Assembly (NCBI GenBank): GCA_914767715.1
Contig: OU612067.1
Location: 3,162,001-3,226,000 of the forward strand
Source of the DNA: Membranipora membranacea
Lineage: Eukaryota; Bryozoa; Gymnolaemata; Cheilostomatida; Membraniporidae
Direction of reading: 5' to 3'
DNA length: 64,000 bases
The notes under the pieces were generated by a model that saw nothing but the letters and a program-made list of their open reading frames with translations, was not told where the DNA came from and did no database searches. The position numbers and the translations under genes are program-made. Below are positions 1-12,324 of this stretch, piece by piece. Position 1 is the first letter of the stretch. Each line of letters starts with the position of its first letter.

Positions 1-335
1 TTTTGATCATAGCCTGTTGTGCGTGATGGCATTGGAAGATGAGATTTTTTGGCAGTCAGAGTCATAGTCAGATTTATGAAGTAGTAGCAGAGATACAGCC
101 ATATTTTTATGCAGTACAATGATACTTGACTTGTCTGCATATAAGACCAACCCTGACACATCTAGTTCTCTTTGATGGGATGTCAGTTTTATTCAATTTA
201 TGAAGTCAACAAAAATGTATTAAAATATAATGGCAAGTATAGCTGCCACAAGGTCACTTAAAATTCAATCATAAAAGTTGTGAATACATTTACACAAACA
301 GAATCTTAAGCCTTACTTGATTGTCACGTTGACAG

Positions 336-1087
336 GAAGCTGCTGCCTCGATATCAGCGGGAGGTGCCAGACCGGCAGCACTTAGATTATCGGCATACGG
401 ATTCGTGATTAGTGAAAAATCCTCTCCTCTTAACAAACCCAGCGCTGTCGTGAGACCTGTCGGGTATCAGCAGGTGAGTGAATATTGAGATTAATTCTAC
501 ACAAAGCGCAGCGGACATAAATATTACAAACACCTAAGCCACTGATCTGGTATATACGCTGGGAAATTTGGTTCTTTTAGCCGGGCAAACTTGATCAGTT
601 AATTTTTTGCCACATCCAGGTTTACTCACAAAATATTAACAGACCAAATAGTCATAATTATTTCCCTCAATTGATTAATAGGCTATAAACTTTCAGTTCA
701 ACATTTAAACGCTTTGTGCTAATCATATCAGCATTGGTGGACAATCCTCAATTGGTGATCACCCGAAAGGCCACTGCCAAAAAGCCACTGGCCATAAAGC
801 AACTGGCCAAAAAGCCACTGGCCATAAAGCAACTGGCCAAAAAGCCACGGGCCATAAAGCCACTGGCCAAAAAGCCACTGGTCATAAGGCCACTGGACAA
901 AAGGCCACTGGTCATAAGGCCACTGGTCAAAAGGCCACTGGTCATAAGGCCACTGCCCAAAAAGCCACTGGTTACATAATAGAAGTCTGATATCAACTTT
1001 CTTTTCTGAAAGTGTACGGGGTTAGCGAGACAGGGGACAAGGGAAGTAGATGGGGAGTTCCAAATCGGCAAACGAAATGACGTGTAA
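336..1087 (+). CDS. 3' end of an unrecognised multi-exon gene (partial)
   Basis: Two putative exons: 336..473 and 1013..1087. The first follows an acceptor ending GACAG, stays open for 46 codons with no leftover base, and is followed by the donor GTGAGT. The second follows a pyrimidine-rich acceptor (CTTTTCTGAAAG) in phase 0 and runs 24 codons to TAA. The translated part is Ala/Pro-rich at first (begins EAAASISAGGARPAAL) and ends in a short charged tail (ends GKRNDV). I recognise no family. The start and most of the protein lie left of the window. A strong donor-like GTAAGT overlaps the stop codon at 1084, so the last exon could instead splice onward; a candidate acceptor near 1427 then gives an almost immediate stop, so the C-terminus changes little either way. 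The intron between the two exons carries a minisatellite. The first exon is fairly secure; the terminal exon is an inference. Confidence 0.45.
762..975. repeat. Minisatellite, about 15/30-bp units
   Basis: Seven to eight degenerate 30-bp units, each two related 15-mers of the type GCCACTGGCCATAAA and GCCACTGGCCAAAAA. Variants alternate (CAACTGG against CCACTGG, CATAAA against CATAAG), giving a higher-order pattern that changes from left to right. Both strands happen to be free of stops in one frame (Lys-Lys-Pro-Leu type on +, Ser-Gly-Leu/Phe type on -), which produces long spurious ORFs. It sits in the final intron of the partial gene at the left edge. Confidence 0.9.
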
Positions 1088-3505
1088 GTTACGAGAGCCC
1101 TCAACTTTAGACTCACTAGTTAGCTGGTGTGTCCATTTAGAGATTTTGAAGGTACTTACCCTCTTTATTTTTTATTTCTGCTTCATTCTCACCTCTCTAA
1201 ACTCTTTACATTATGTGTACATTCTCAACTTGAAATGACTGTAATATAGGAGAAACATACTGATTATACATGGGCTACAGGATATGATAATAAGTCAAAG
1301 TTTGTGGATGCAGCAGGGAGGGTTGGGTGGAGTGGTGTGCAGTAAAGATAAAAAGTCTAAATAATATTAGTTCGGAGTTGTCTGTTCAAGGTAAACAATT
1401 TTTGACTTATGTTTTTGTACATCCAGGTAGAATCTTCAAGATGTTGACCCCTAATAAGACATGCTGATGGGTTTATTGTGCCGTTATACATACGTAAAAA
1501 GTGACCATGACCGATTGTATATCAGGATTGTTTATGACATAAAATAAAAAATTAATTTTTGCCAAGAACACTTAGCCATCACAATTTGAACCTGCCCATA
1601 AGGGCAGGTCTAGCAATCATAAGTATTCAATTAGTTCAAATAGATTAATCTATCAATGGCCTCAGTAAGCTATAATCATAGGGTATAACCCTACACCCAG
1701 TATATATGATATAGAGTCTAGAATAGAGCCCCATTAGTGGATATGACGTGACTGTGACTTGACTGTGACTCATAAGAGTTAATATCCATATGATATTATA
1801 TAACATTGAGGACATCTGAGGGCATAGACTTTGGGTAGACACCAGTATGTGGTTTTGAATAATTGACATGATATCACATCGTATATGGTATGTGTTAGAT
1901 CTCCCAGCCGCTAACACTTACCTCTAAGTTACCACCCAGCCCATATTGCAAGTCTGGTAGTCGGTGTAGACTTTTCTCACATGTGTTTTGCAAAAAGAGG
2001 ACAATATGAGTAATATATCGAGATGATGCTTTGCAGTAGTTCAGCAGATGTGTCGCTGGTATTGTAGTTTTTTGGATCTGCGCCGCAAAACTTAATCCCT
2101 TCAACCAATTTAGAATGCAGAAGTGACACTTCTGTTTAAAGTATGCATTCCATGGGAGGATGATGGGATTGTCTAGACCATGCGACTAGCTTGTGCACGG
2201 ACATCTGTTAGATCTATTTCCAATCTAGGAGGGCATAATGACTAATTCAGTGACATCAAATACATGCTGCTACTTTCTGTAACATGATCATGACAATCTA
2301 TAGCCGCTGTTAATCCACGAGCCTCACCAAAAGTTACATCTACAGTAATCCAATATTGTCACATGCTACTCATTCCTCTAACTAAAAACAGTCTATGAAA
2401 AGAAAATGCCTCATCACTGGTACTATTATTAATCTTAGTATTATTTCAAAAGGGGATTATTTGCTGAATAATACCAGGGAGTTTCCCAAACTTCCTGATA
2501 AAAATGTCATGACAGATTTTTGTCATCTCACCCTATCTCATCCTGCCCAGAGTCGTTTTAACTTATTAGTCATTCCAATAAGGCTGAGTTGTTTTATAAA
2601 TGATATTTCATAATTATTGATGGTCTAATGGTCTAATTTCTTACTGTTCAATCACGGCAGGGATAATGGAATTCCATTTCTTTATTTACTCTGTTCAGGT
2701 AACCAAATTCTTATTGTTAGTGTTTAGCTCATACATACATACATACATACAGCCACCAGTGTGGATTATTTTCAGCCTCCCTTTGTTGGCATGTGGATTG
2801 TTTGTTGCGAATAGGGCAAAATCAGTGATATGGCTGTAGATTTGATGGCAATGAATCAGCGGCGAAGGTATTGAAGATGTAGATTAAAAATAACAAAAAA
2901 CATGTAGAGTTTGCGGGTATAAAATAACTAGTGATGAATGCTACAGCTATCCCATGAGTTTGCAGATACAACTAATCTGCATCAGAATTTGTTGTCACTG
3001 AGTCCAGAGTCTAAACAAAACAAAGAGTGATGACTCTACAGCAATGCGATGATTATGATGATATAATATGTCACTACAACGTCTTCCGACTTTTCTTATA
3101 AATGGATTTATCATTCCTTAGTACACTGACTCATCTTACACCTTATCGCACTTACAGTAATCCCTAAATTTAGAACCAAAATATTTGCTCAGGGGTGATA
3201 CACGTTGATTAGAGTAACATATCAACATATCCGTAACTGTGAAATTATCATCCCAAAATATGTCAAGTAAAACATGCGGGTTTGATAAGTATTTTGGCTC
3301 TGAGTCGACAAATGTACCCTGCTACCCTTGGTTGAGGTGGCAAAAACATTACCCAGTATACATCATAAAAGGGTGAATCATACTACCCAATCACAGCCCT
3401 AGCCTCAGCTACTTGTCATAATTTGTGATGAAAGGTTGGGCGTAGCATGTACTAACATTTCCTAATTGACCAGGAACTCATGCTATGAGCAGACGCAAAC
3501 CAGAT
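1088..3505. other. Intergenic stretch without recognised genes
   Basis: No exon with matching splice sites was found. A possible polyadenylation hexamer AATAAA at 1543..1548 could serve the partial gene on the left. The longest ORFs (for example the - strand at 1895..2104) show no family signature. A CATA microsatellite lies at 2730..2751. Confidence 0.5.
2730..2751. repeat. CATA tetranucleotide microsatellite
   Basis: About five uninterrupted CATA units, readable directly. Confidence 0.95.
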
Positions 3506-3514
3506 TATATAAAA
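3506..3514 (+). promoter_or_regulatory. TATA box of the basic Ser-rich protein gene
   Basis: TATATAAAA lies about 285 bp upstream of the ATG at 3798. The sequence after it is unlike the surrounding AT-rich DNA and has the look of a 5' UTR. Transcription would be expected to begin about 25-30 bp downstream, near 3535-3545. This is inference from sequence only. Confidence 0.5.
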
Positions 3515-3797
3515 CTTGAGCCGAGGGCTTTGAGAGAATTCATAAACTCATTGAGCATAAGAGAGAGCAGCTGGGCAGAGAATTCACTGCAGACAAAGAG
3601 ACCGTACCACAGGATATAGTAAACATCAATTAGCAGACACTAAAATCCAATCAGTGCAACCAAACAACAAACAAAGAGAATTTCCGATTCACATTACGAC
3701 TATACAACGCTTCGAGTGCAAGCAAGCAAAAGTGTTCAGTTTGTAAACTCTTCCACAAGACTCCAGGGAGACCAGTTTTACACAAGTAGCAGAAGTG

Positions 3798-5308
3798 ATG
3801 GGTAATGCTATCGATAAAGAGGGTGAGGAATGCAAGTGTGATACGCTAGCCCGTGATATTACCTACAAAACCTACAGTAAAGATAAACCCAATGAGGTGC
3901 CATCTAAAACATCCAAAATCAGAGACAATGCCAGGAACGGCAGCACCAAACACGGAGGAGGTGGGGGTATCTCCAGGTCTAACTCTAAGTCTAGGAGGCA
4001 GTCGTTCCGAGGAAGGAAGGCGACGGCTGGATCCATCAAACGTGTGCTGAGCAGAGAGAGGAAATCTAACGCTGCCGCTGGTCTCCTACTGTCTGATATG
4101 GAAATACAAGTCGATGGAAAAGTTGCCAAGTAAGTTTAAATAAATTCTCTTCCATCTAGATTGTCTTAATGTTATCAAGGAGCTGTATATATCTGAGTAG
4201 GACCTTAATAAAGCAATAGTGAAAAGCTTCAAGCCATTGTGTACATCCTCGATGCCTTGCACTCTAGGCGTGGTCAAAGTACGTGCTGCTGCCTCTTTAG
4301 ATTTGCTCCGAACAATTAAATTCAATATCATCACTCAGTACTTTTAACACCTAGTTTTCATAAATAATAAGTAACCCTATTGACACAGCAGTTAATGCTC
4401 AATAAAATCTGGGAGCGGCTGTCTTATCTGACCTTCATGGATTAATATTGGCATCAAAAAAAGCTGACAAGGAATGTCAAACTAATTGGAAACAGCAGCC
4501 TAACCCAGCTGACTGTAGGATCATGTTTACTCAACTTTTGACCCACTAACCTCGGGTGTTTGTGTTGGCAAAAAATAGAGGAGCGACTGTTCTGCTTACA
4601 ACAACCCGTGCATACATCATGTCATGGAGGAGGGGCAAGGTTGACAACACAAGTCTTCATGTTTCAAAACAGTACAAGCTGTTATGCCATAATCGTAACA
4701 CATAACAATCACAGTGCGAGACTAGGCCCTACGTTGAATATTCTATAACCCTGGTTTTATTCTCTAATTTCAGATTGGTGCCCAGAAAGAGCGTAGTCAA
4801 CAGAATGCCAAAATCTTCACCAAAAGTTAAACGTAACAACAGCAAACTACAAAAACAGCTGAACAAAGTCAAGAAAATGTCTGACGCACCAAAGCCTACT
4901 CAAACCAAAATCTCCAAACCCGTAAAGCAGCAGGCGCCGGTAGCGAGGAAACCCTCCTACGAAGCTGCGGTATCCACCCAGAGTCAAACCGACGAGCGAC
5001 TCTTACAAGGTGAACACAAACCTCAGGACAATGTCGATAAACCCAAACCAGAGTGGAACCATCTGGACTTCTCTAAAAAACACAACATGCAATGTAAAGA
5101 CATCTCTACAGTAAATAGTAACAATAACAACAGTAACCCAAAGTCGCCTCCTCCGACCAGTAAGCCTGAGTTCTCGGGTATATGGCGGATAGATGACTCT
5201 AAAGACAGTAAAGCTAATAAGAGAAGGTCCTCAGGCTGTGAGGTATACAGAGAGATTAGTAGTCAGCTTAGTAAACTAGCCCTAGTATCTCCTATCTCTG
5301 ACGTTTGA
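3798..5308 (+). CDS. Basic Ser/Lys-rich protein, two exons (or short isoform of the giant gene)
   Basis: Exons 3798..4129 and 4774..5308 join in frame (AA|A codon) across a GTAAGT...TTTCAG intron to give 288 residues ending at TGA. The start is the first ATG after the TATA-led leader; the codon before it is GTG and is not taken as the start. The N-terminus is MGNAIDKEGEECKC; Gly2 invites a myristoylation guess, but Asp6 does not fit the usual consensus. The rest is low complexity: an Arg/Ser stretch near residues 55-95, a Lys/Gln-rich stretch near 120-165, and a Ser/Asn/Pro-rich part with a short motif EFSGIWRIDDS before the C-terminal REISSQLSKLALV. No enzyme fold is visible, so it is probably a disordered scaffold or regulatory protein. 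A phase-0 donor (GAG|GTATAC) at 5243 could splice it to the exon at 10594, making this the N-terminus of the large downstream gene. Function unknown. Confidence 0.75.
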
Positions 5309-5857
5309 GGAGAGGGGGTAATAACTTAGTGACTGCAAGACAGTCGGACAGAGACGATGCTCTGAGCTTATATTGAAGCTGGTAGCCAACATAAAACAGA
5401 TTCACAAACCTCATCTGGAGGTCATTTGTAAATCTAGGTCCTTAGGGTGTGCCATACTTTTTAAAGCAATCAGTATTGCAAGTAATCGCTCGCAACTATG
5501 TTCTCATCAAAATTGTTTTCATGCCTGTAAATTATTTATAGTTGTGTGAAATTTTATCACTTTTCTGCAGAATTATTGGTGCTAATTAGAAATGCAGAGA
5601 GACGTTTACTGAGGAAATCATCGACTGAGATTTTAGTAATAGTGGATGTGACTGTGGTTTTATTGCATGATGTTTAATTTTACTTCTACAGATAGTAGTT
5701 TTTTTGGGTGTCAGCAACTAATTTATTTCTCATGCCTGTGTGCCATCATTGTGGTGGATGTGGGCAAGTGACTCATCCACATTGGAGCCTTTTGTTTGAA
5801 TGTTTTTCAATCAACCTCACCATTTCGGTTTTGTATTTGTTTCAGTACTCAATCAGA

Positions 5858-5863
5858 AATAAA
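5858..5863 (+). terminator. Polyadenylation signal of the short gene
   Basis: AATAAA about 550 bp after the stop at 5308, with no other exon between. Consistent with transcription ending here for the short isoform. Confidence 0.5.
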
Positions 5864-8108
5864 CATTCAACATCAGCCTTATCATGAGCTCATCACTGAA
5901 TTCTCGTTCACGCTGACTGATGGACTAGAGGTGATGTTCTTTGTTGTTAATCTTTGAAGTTAAAATCTGATTCAACAGCGGAGTGTTCAATCGTTATCTA
6001 TTGTCATTTTGAAGTGGCAAAGAAGTCAACTTTCTCTAATGGGATCAGATTCTTTTCACTAAGTATCTGTCGCAGTTATAGGTGTCAAGTGTCAATTGAA
6101 TTCTGAAAGTTAAAGGAATTTTAGTTATTGTAATTCTAACAAAGAGTATCAAAAGATTTGAAGGCCTGATTTTATAATGACTCAGTCTTAATCCAAATAA
6201 TACCAGTATATCATTTGTTTTCAAATGCAATTGGGCTACTTATTGGTATAAAAAATTTGCTAAAATCTGTCACCATATTTCAGCATATTTGGTGGCGACA
6301 GACCGGTGGTTTTATAACAGTATTCGATGAAAATGCTGGCAGTTAGGCGCCTGTTTTTTTGTCACAGTAGTATTTCTGATCATTGTGTCAAGTCAGTGGT
6401 ATTTTTAGTTGACACCGGCTGTATTTGACTCCAGGTGGTTGTGGTTTGATGGAATTTAGACATTTCATTTTGGTTGGTAGACATTCTGTCATATCCTTTC
6501 AGCTGATAGCAACTCCAAAAGGAGGGAGTTAGTTTTGGAGGGCATATTGTAATGATAGCCTTATAAATGAGATCAGAGATGCAAATCTAACACAAGCAGG
6601 CTCCCATCATATCTATCATATTATTATGATATGAGTGTTTGGTTGTGAGTCTCCTGGTTATTCAAAAAGTACATGAAGGCCTATGGAGTTTTTGAATTTC
6701 ATTATAAAAAACACTCCCATTGGTGGGATGTGGTTGATAATGTAATGCCAACACCATCAACCCAGCAACGTTTGAGTGCTAAAACTACTTCCCCCCCCAC
6801 CCCCCATGTATAAAGTTTGGTCTGTTAGGAGTTAGATGCTCAGATATTTTCTCACAATTTTCATTTGAGTTTCATCTGTTCAGTAAAAATTGATGATTTG
6901 AGATGGTCAAAAGATGATTATAAGGTGCCCTAAAATTCTCTTACTGATGGTGTGATGCATCCTAGGAGGCTTTCTTCAGGGCCTAATGCCCTAGTGGCTG
7001 ATATGTGCCGCAGGTCAGTTGTTGGCAGCTTGCTGCCGCTCTAGGAGGTCAATTGTAAGCACGAACTTCTTGATTTACCTTATCTTTCACAAGGCGTAAA
7101 TCATGAATTTAACTTTGTGTTATGCAATGTTTTGTCCTCAAGCACTTGGCATCATAAACGTTGTGCTATCTGGTAATTTATCTGGTTACTTAGTCAGATT
7201 TATAAACAGCGTAAGCTGATAGGTGATTGTGTAAGACAGGTTATTATAAACATGACCTTTAGAACTTTACTTCTAAGCATTATAATTTTTAATGGTTCTC
7301 AATCACAACCTCAAAGAGAAACAAAGGATATCGGGTTGCTGGAGGCCCATTAAGCACTGTTTGTTGATTAGAGAACTAAAAATAGATGTCTCTTCCTGGC
7401 ATGGTGTGGTGTGGGCCCTTGATATGATGAGGGTTCTGTCAGAGATCCAATATCTTAGCCTGAGCGTCCAGAGTTAATTTCTAAGGGGGGAAGGGGGACT
7501 GGTAGCGCTCAATCCTCAACGACTTGCGCATGATCGGTGAACCAGCAAAGGCTCTATCAACCTGCAACCAGACATGGTTAACTCCTGCACTTCATATAAG
7601 CTCTAAATAATGGAAATCAAATGGTAAAAACACCACAAGGAATCAATTTTTTTTCCCATTTACAATTTATCCCAAAACGCCAATATTATAAATTACCTGT
7701 CCATATTTATTAATTATGCAAACCAGAAAGGAAATTGATCATTATAAAGTAGACTTGGTGCCTTTGTATCCAGGACCGACACCCCAAAATGTATGTAAGG
7801 AAATAAAAAATATTATGCATGATGAAAGTAGTCATTATCTCATGATTAAAAATGGTGATTAGGGTGACAACGAAGAGTACTTGGTGAGTTTTGACAGAAT
7901 TTATAAAATGTTACCCAACATTCCTCATATGTTAATCAAAATCCTGACAAGAAATTAGATCATAAGAGACCAGATATGATTAATTATTTATAGTTAATCT
8001 GCCAGTTATCACGATGAGACAGAAGTTAGACAGAACTTAGGCGACTAGCGCTAGACTTGAGTTTCTTCTAATCTTCTATGCAACCTTGAAAGGTAGAGAG
8101 AACTTGCC
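5864..8108. other. Non-coding stretch (intergenic, or first part of a large intron)
   Basis: No open frames with splice support. A C-rich tract (CCCCCCCCACCCCCC type) lies near 6790. If the short and giant genes are one, this is part of a 5.35-kb intron from 5243 to 10593. Confidence 0.45.
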
Positions 8109-8745
8109 TTAAAGACTTTGTTTGAGGCTGCTCTTTTGTATCACATCTTATTCTCCATATTTTATTCTATCATGTGAGCAATTTTCAGCTTTATAATCCA
8201 AATATTGAGGAAGTTATGGCCTCTCAAACTTCCAAGGTGACGGCAATTTATCGGCAGTAAGAATCAGCCGGCAATCCCTAGGGTACGTCACTAATATTGA
8301 TGATCAAAATGTTCAAATCTGTAATGGTCTCGAACCCAGGTCCAAATGGCTTTGCAGGCGACGCCGCTAATACTGAGCTATATTGTCTACAGGCTAACCT
8401 AGTTGGTCCAAGTGGCGTGATGGTAGCGTCGTTGCCTGTAGATATTGGGACCCGGTTCGATTCCCACCCAGATCTGAATTTTGAACATCATCTTATCTGT
8501 GTGATTATTAGTGTATTAACTAATAATCACACAAAATGTCTATGCCACATGTCTATGGTTGTGACATACCCCAGGGGAAACATCCGCTTATTCCCAATGC
8601 CGATTGAAGGCAATCACCCTGGAAATTTGAGAGGCCATAACTTCCTCAATATTTGGATTCTAAAGCTGAAAATCGCTCACATGATAGAATAAAATATGGA
8701 GAATAAGATGTGATACAAAAGAGCAGCCTCAAACAAAGTCTTTAA
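8109..8745. mobile_element. Palindromic MITE-like element with two tRNA-like heads
   Basis: The outer about 126 bp (8109..8235 and 8620..8745) are inverted copies differing at only about three positions by eye. The element begins and ends with TTAA, the target site of piggyBac-type transposons, followed by the inverted terminus AGACTTTGTTTGAGGCTG. Inside, the arms continue as a diverged inverted repeat. Each contains a tRNA-like module: on the - strand at 8322..8381 (TAGCTCAGT A box, GGTTCGAGACC B box) and on the + strand at 8405..8471 (TGGCGTGATGG A box, GGTTCGATTCC B box). No transposase is present, so it is non-autonomous. It could be a TTAA MITE that captured tRNA sequence, or two SINE copies fused head to head. 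Confidence 0.8.
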
Positions 8746-10593
8746 GTGATGATTTCATTGCTCAGGATTTTACCTTAGCTTCACAGGTAACATAAAGGGC
8801 TTAGTGTAATCTAGGGTTCTCTTTCATATAGTTTTATAAATATTCTTACTCAGTCATGAAAGGGTATTTCAGTCTAGCATAATTTCCTTTCAGTTCAAAC
8901 TACCTATGCCTATTGGATTTCACTGTCGCTCTTGTCTGGAATTCATAGGCTTAGCTGGTACATGGTGATTCGCTTAAGTTCTGAGACAGGTATGACTGGT
9001 TGTAAGTAAGCGTTATGAGGTCCTGTACTGTACCCATGTGGTAATATGGTTTCTATAACCTGATCGAATTGCCTTGTTTACCAGAAATTCTTTTTGAAGA
9101 GATTACTCAGTCCTCAGGTGCACTTGTATCAAAACAATGTCTGTCTGCCCAACATTACATTTTTTGGACTCTTTTGAAATATTATTGCATATATTGGCAG
9201 AGCCACCCTTACCCAAAGAGTACTGGGTACTGGCTACCAGCTAGATAGATCACAATGAAAAGGGCATTCCACCATGTAATGGAACTGACTCAGCAACAAT
9301 TTATACTGGCTGTATGGCCCACAAAATATTGATATCATCAACCCAGCATTGCAATTCCAGATTCCAGTGACCACTAGAGTTTTGATATCAGGACTAGAGA
9401 GTGTGCAATGAAGTCCCAGAACTGGTAAGAGACTGAGTTTTGTTATGACCACCCACCCACCACCCACCACACAAAACAACACAGGAAGAGCTCAATCACA
9501 CACTATCATACCAGGATCTTATTTTGACAGTATTGATTTCTGTTTTGATTTCAGGTCTTTTTGAAATACTTTTATAAGGGCTGGTTTGAAGCCGTACCAC
9601 ATTTTTTCACCTGTCGATGAATTGCAAGCGTTGCATCACTAGACAGTCAACCAGTTCCAACTGCAATCCTCTTCCGAGAAGTCATAGGAAAAGTCCATGA
9701 ATTTTCATAAGATAATTATTATTCACAGCTTAGAGAACATTACCCTTCTAATCACTCACGCATGTCTAGTAAAGCCAAAAATACACCTTGTGATAAATAT
9801 AGTCTGATTTATCAAAAATTGATTCGAAACCGGGTGGAGAATTTGTCAACAGTGAGACAAGAAAATGATCGATTCGCAAGTTACTGGTGGATGGTACTAT
9901 TAACGAAAACAATATTTTCACCAACCAGGATATCAAATAGCTGAATGTTACAAAATAAATGAATAGTTTTAAAATCATAGTGTTTTCAAGTCCTTAAAAT
10001 TTTAACAAACATGAGAAGGAATACTTCGATTTTGTGGAATTCAGAAGTTCCTTATTTCATTTCAAGACATTTATTGTCATGGCTTTGAGCACTGATGGCT
10101 AAGTTGCAATGAGACTGGTATCTGTTTTAGTAATTTATGCAATGCTTCTATTTGTGGTCAGATTCGTAGTTTAACGTTTGATGTTTCTTGATGATCAAGT
10201 TTAGCGGCAGCATCACATTGATGCAATTAAAAAAAATGAGAATTTCATCTGAATGCTCTATATCTCAGTACCATAGGTTCATAATACATGTACGTCTTAA
10301 TGACATAATACTGGATATACCTGAAACACTGTGACGTGTAAAATTTAGTTTGACATCATATAACGATTTCAGAAAGTGTATAGAAGCTATGTGGCAATGG
10401 TAGCGATGGGGGGTCTCTGAGTCATGTAATAGAGTTATACGGAATTTGGGAGTTGTTTACACTTGTGTTGTGCCTTTTTTTCTGTGACTTCAAAGTATGA
10501 CCTTGCTAATAGTGCTCTGCACTCTAAAAGAAACATTTAAATTATTCCCAATATGTGATAATACTTTATACCTTCATGTGTTCTGTTTTGCAG
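8746..10593. other. Non-coding stretch before the giant gene's first certain exon
   Basis: No convincing ATG-containing exon with a donor in phase 0 was found here, although the exon at 10594 needs an upstream partner. A short CA/CCACC-rich tract occurs near 9450. A 60-codon ORF at 9762..9944 lacks splice support. Confidence 0.4.
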
Positions 10594-12324
10594 GACTATG
10601 AGACTCCAGCTGAGCCGACGTATAAGGAGATGTCACTGAGTAAGAATATGATCAGTCCAATGGACTCTCTGGCCTCAAGCTCACCTGGTAAAGGACTCGG
10701 CTACTTCCTCCAGTTTGATACACCAAAGAGTAGCCAGTCTCGCTCCCGATCACGCAAACGTACAGCTGAGAAACAAAAAGCAGCCCGTAAAACTCAGAGT
10801 ACCCCAAGAAAAATGCCGGCTATAGAAAAAGAAACACAGTCAGATAAAAAGAATAATAAATCAACAAACCCAGTCCTACTGAAAAGAGCCGGGAGCTCCT
10901 CACCCACAAGGAGACGCAGTAGCAGCCTGGCTGAGAGTCTCAGTAGGTTTAAAGAGCTGCAGCAGTTGAGGCAGAAATTGGACACGCCTACTGACGATGT
11001 TTTCGACAGTGACGAGAATAGCATAGCCAACAATACACCAGCAACGCAAAAGTGTGAAGACCGTCCTGCCACACTCGACTCCTCCTTTTCAGATATCTCT
11101 TCCACTACTGAGCTCACTTCTGTAATGACTGAACCTTCTCAGGTTGTAGTTCCGACAGTGACAACTGACCAGGGAACGTGCGGAGGGGAAATAACTCCAA
11201 TTATATATGAGCAGTGGGCAGCTCCAATACACAATACGGCAATCCCTGCTGAAAGCACCGGCAGTAAAACCAAGACAGACTATAATACTGAAACTGGACA
11301 CATTGACATGAATGTCCCATCTGAAGATGTGCCTGAAGCTAAATCTACAATTTTGGCAGAGAAATATCCTGTGCAATCACCATCTGAGTTCGACTCTCTC
11401 CCAATATCTTCATTCAGTGAAAGTGACAGTGATACCAGTCATGGAAATCCTGGTACACCATGCCATATCATATCTACCGACCACAATGACAATGTAAACC
11501 TTCCTGATCTGTATCCATCAAACACCGAAAACAAGATCATTAGTAAAGAGCACACAACTCCAAGGATACAAGCTGAACCTCTGAGATTCAATTTAGAGGA
11601 TACTATAGTAGACTCTGACAGGGACCTAGATACTCAATCTGATATATCAGACACAGGCCACCCAATATGTACCAGTATTGAACAAGCCAGATCTCCGCTT
11701 AGCTCAACTGAAACCAAGTTTACGCCATTTGCACACCATGATGAAGATGACATCGTTCCTTGTGCTGTGACACTAGAGTATAGTCAGAATGAGGGGCACC
11801 TGCCGAAATATAGTAGAGACAATGATACTGGCAGTCAACTAGTCACTGACATCTCCATATCACCTGAAGAGCCACCTCCTGTTACAGCTCATTATGTTGA
11901 CAATCATGCAGAGTTAGTTAGTGAATGTGATAACACTATGAAGATCTGCTCAGAAGTGGAGACAGAATCAGACGCATGTACCGGCCCAGACAGTAGTCAT
12001 CATAACTCAGCTATGGATATTCATGAAACGACTAATAGAACTGAAGACGGGGCTTGTTCCCTTCTATTGATACTAAATAATGAAACCACAAGCAAGGATT
12101 CATACAATTCTAGACCTTTCCAACTTCACATTCACAATGACTTGGCTCAGGATTCTCCAGTATCTCCTAACTTATCACTACTAAGACAGGGCCAGTATGC
12201 TTCTTCAGTAGAGTTGTTCGCGGATGGATCTAGTATTGATACGGACAGCTGTTGTACGTCTCCAGTGCATTATGGCAAAGGTCAAGTAGAGGACAACTCC
12301 AATGTGAAGTTAGCAGAATTTAAT
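10594..12324 (+). other. Giant gene, first certain exon (577 codons)
   Basis: This is the longest exon of the gene. It starts DYETPAEPTYKEM after the acceptor TTCTGTTTTGCAG and ends before GTAAGT. It opens with a basic Arg/Ser patch (SRSRSRKR near residue 50) and a short Leu-rich helix (ESLSRFKELQQLRQKL near residue 125). After that come about 400 residues of acidic, Ser/Thr/Asp/Glu-rich sequence without repeats I could align. Many SP and TP pairs suggest proline-directed phosphorylation, which is inference. Confidence 0.8.

Noticed and set aside
748-1116. A 122-codon - strand ORF of Ser-Gly-Leu repeats
   Set aside because: It is produced by the minisatellite having no stops on either strand. 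No splice sites or family support.
8405-8471. Possible functional tRNA gene
   Set aside because: It has A and B boxes but lies inside a palindromic mobile element with a diverged inverted partner. Stem pairing is not convincing.
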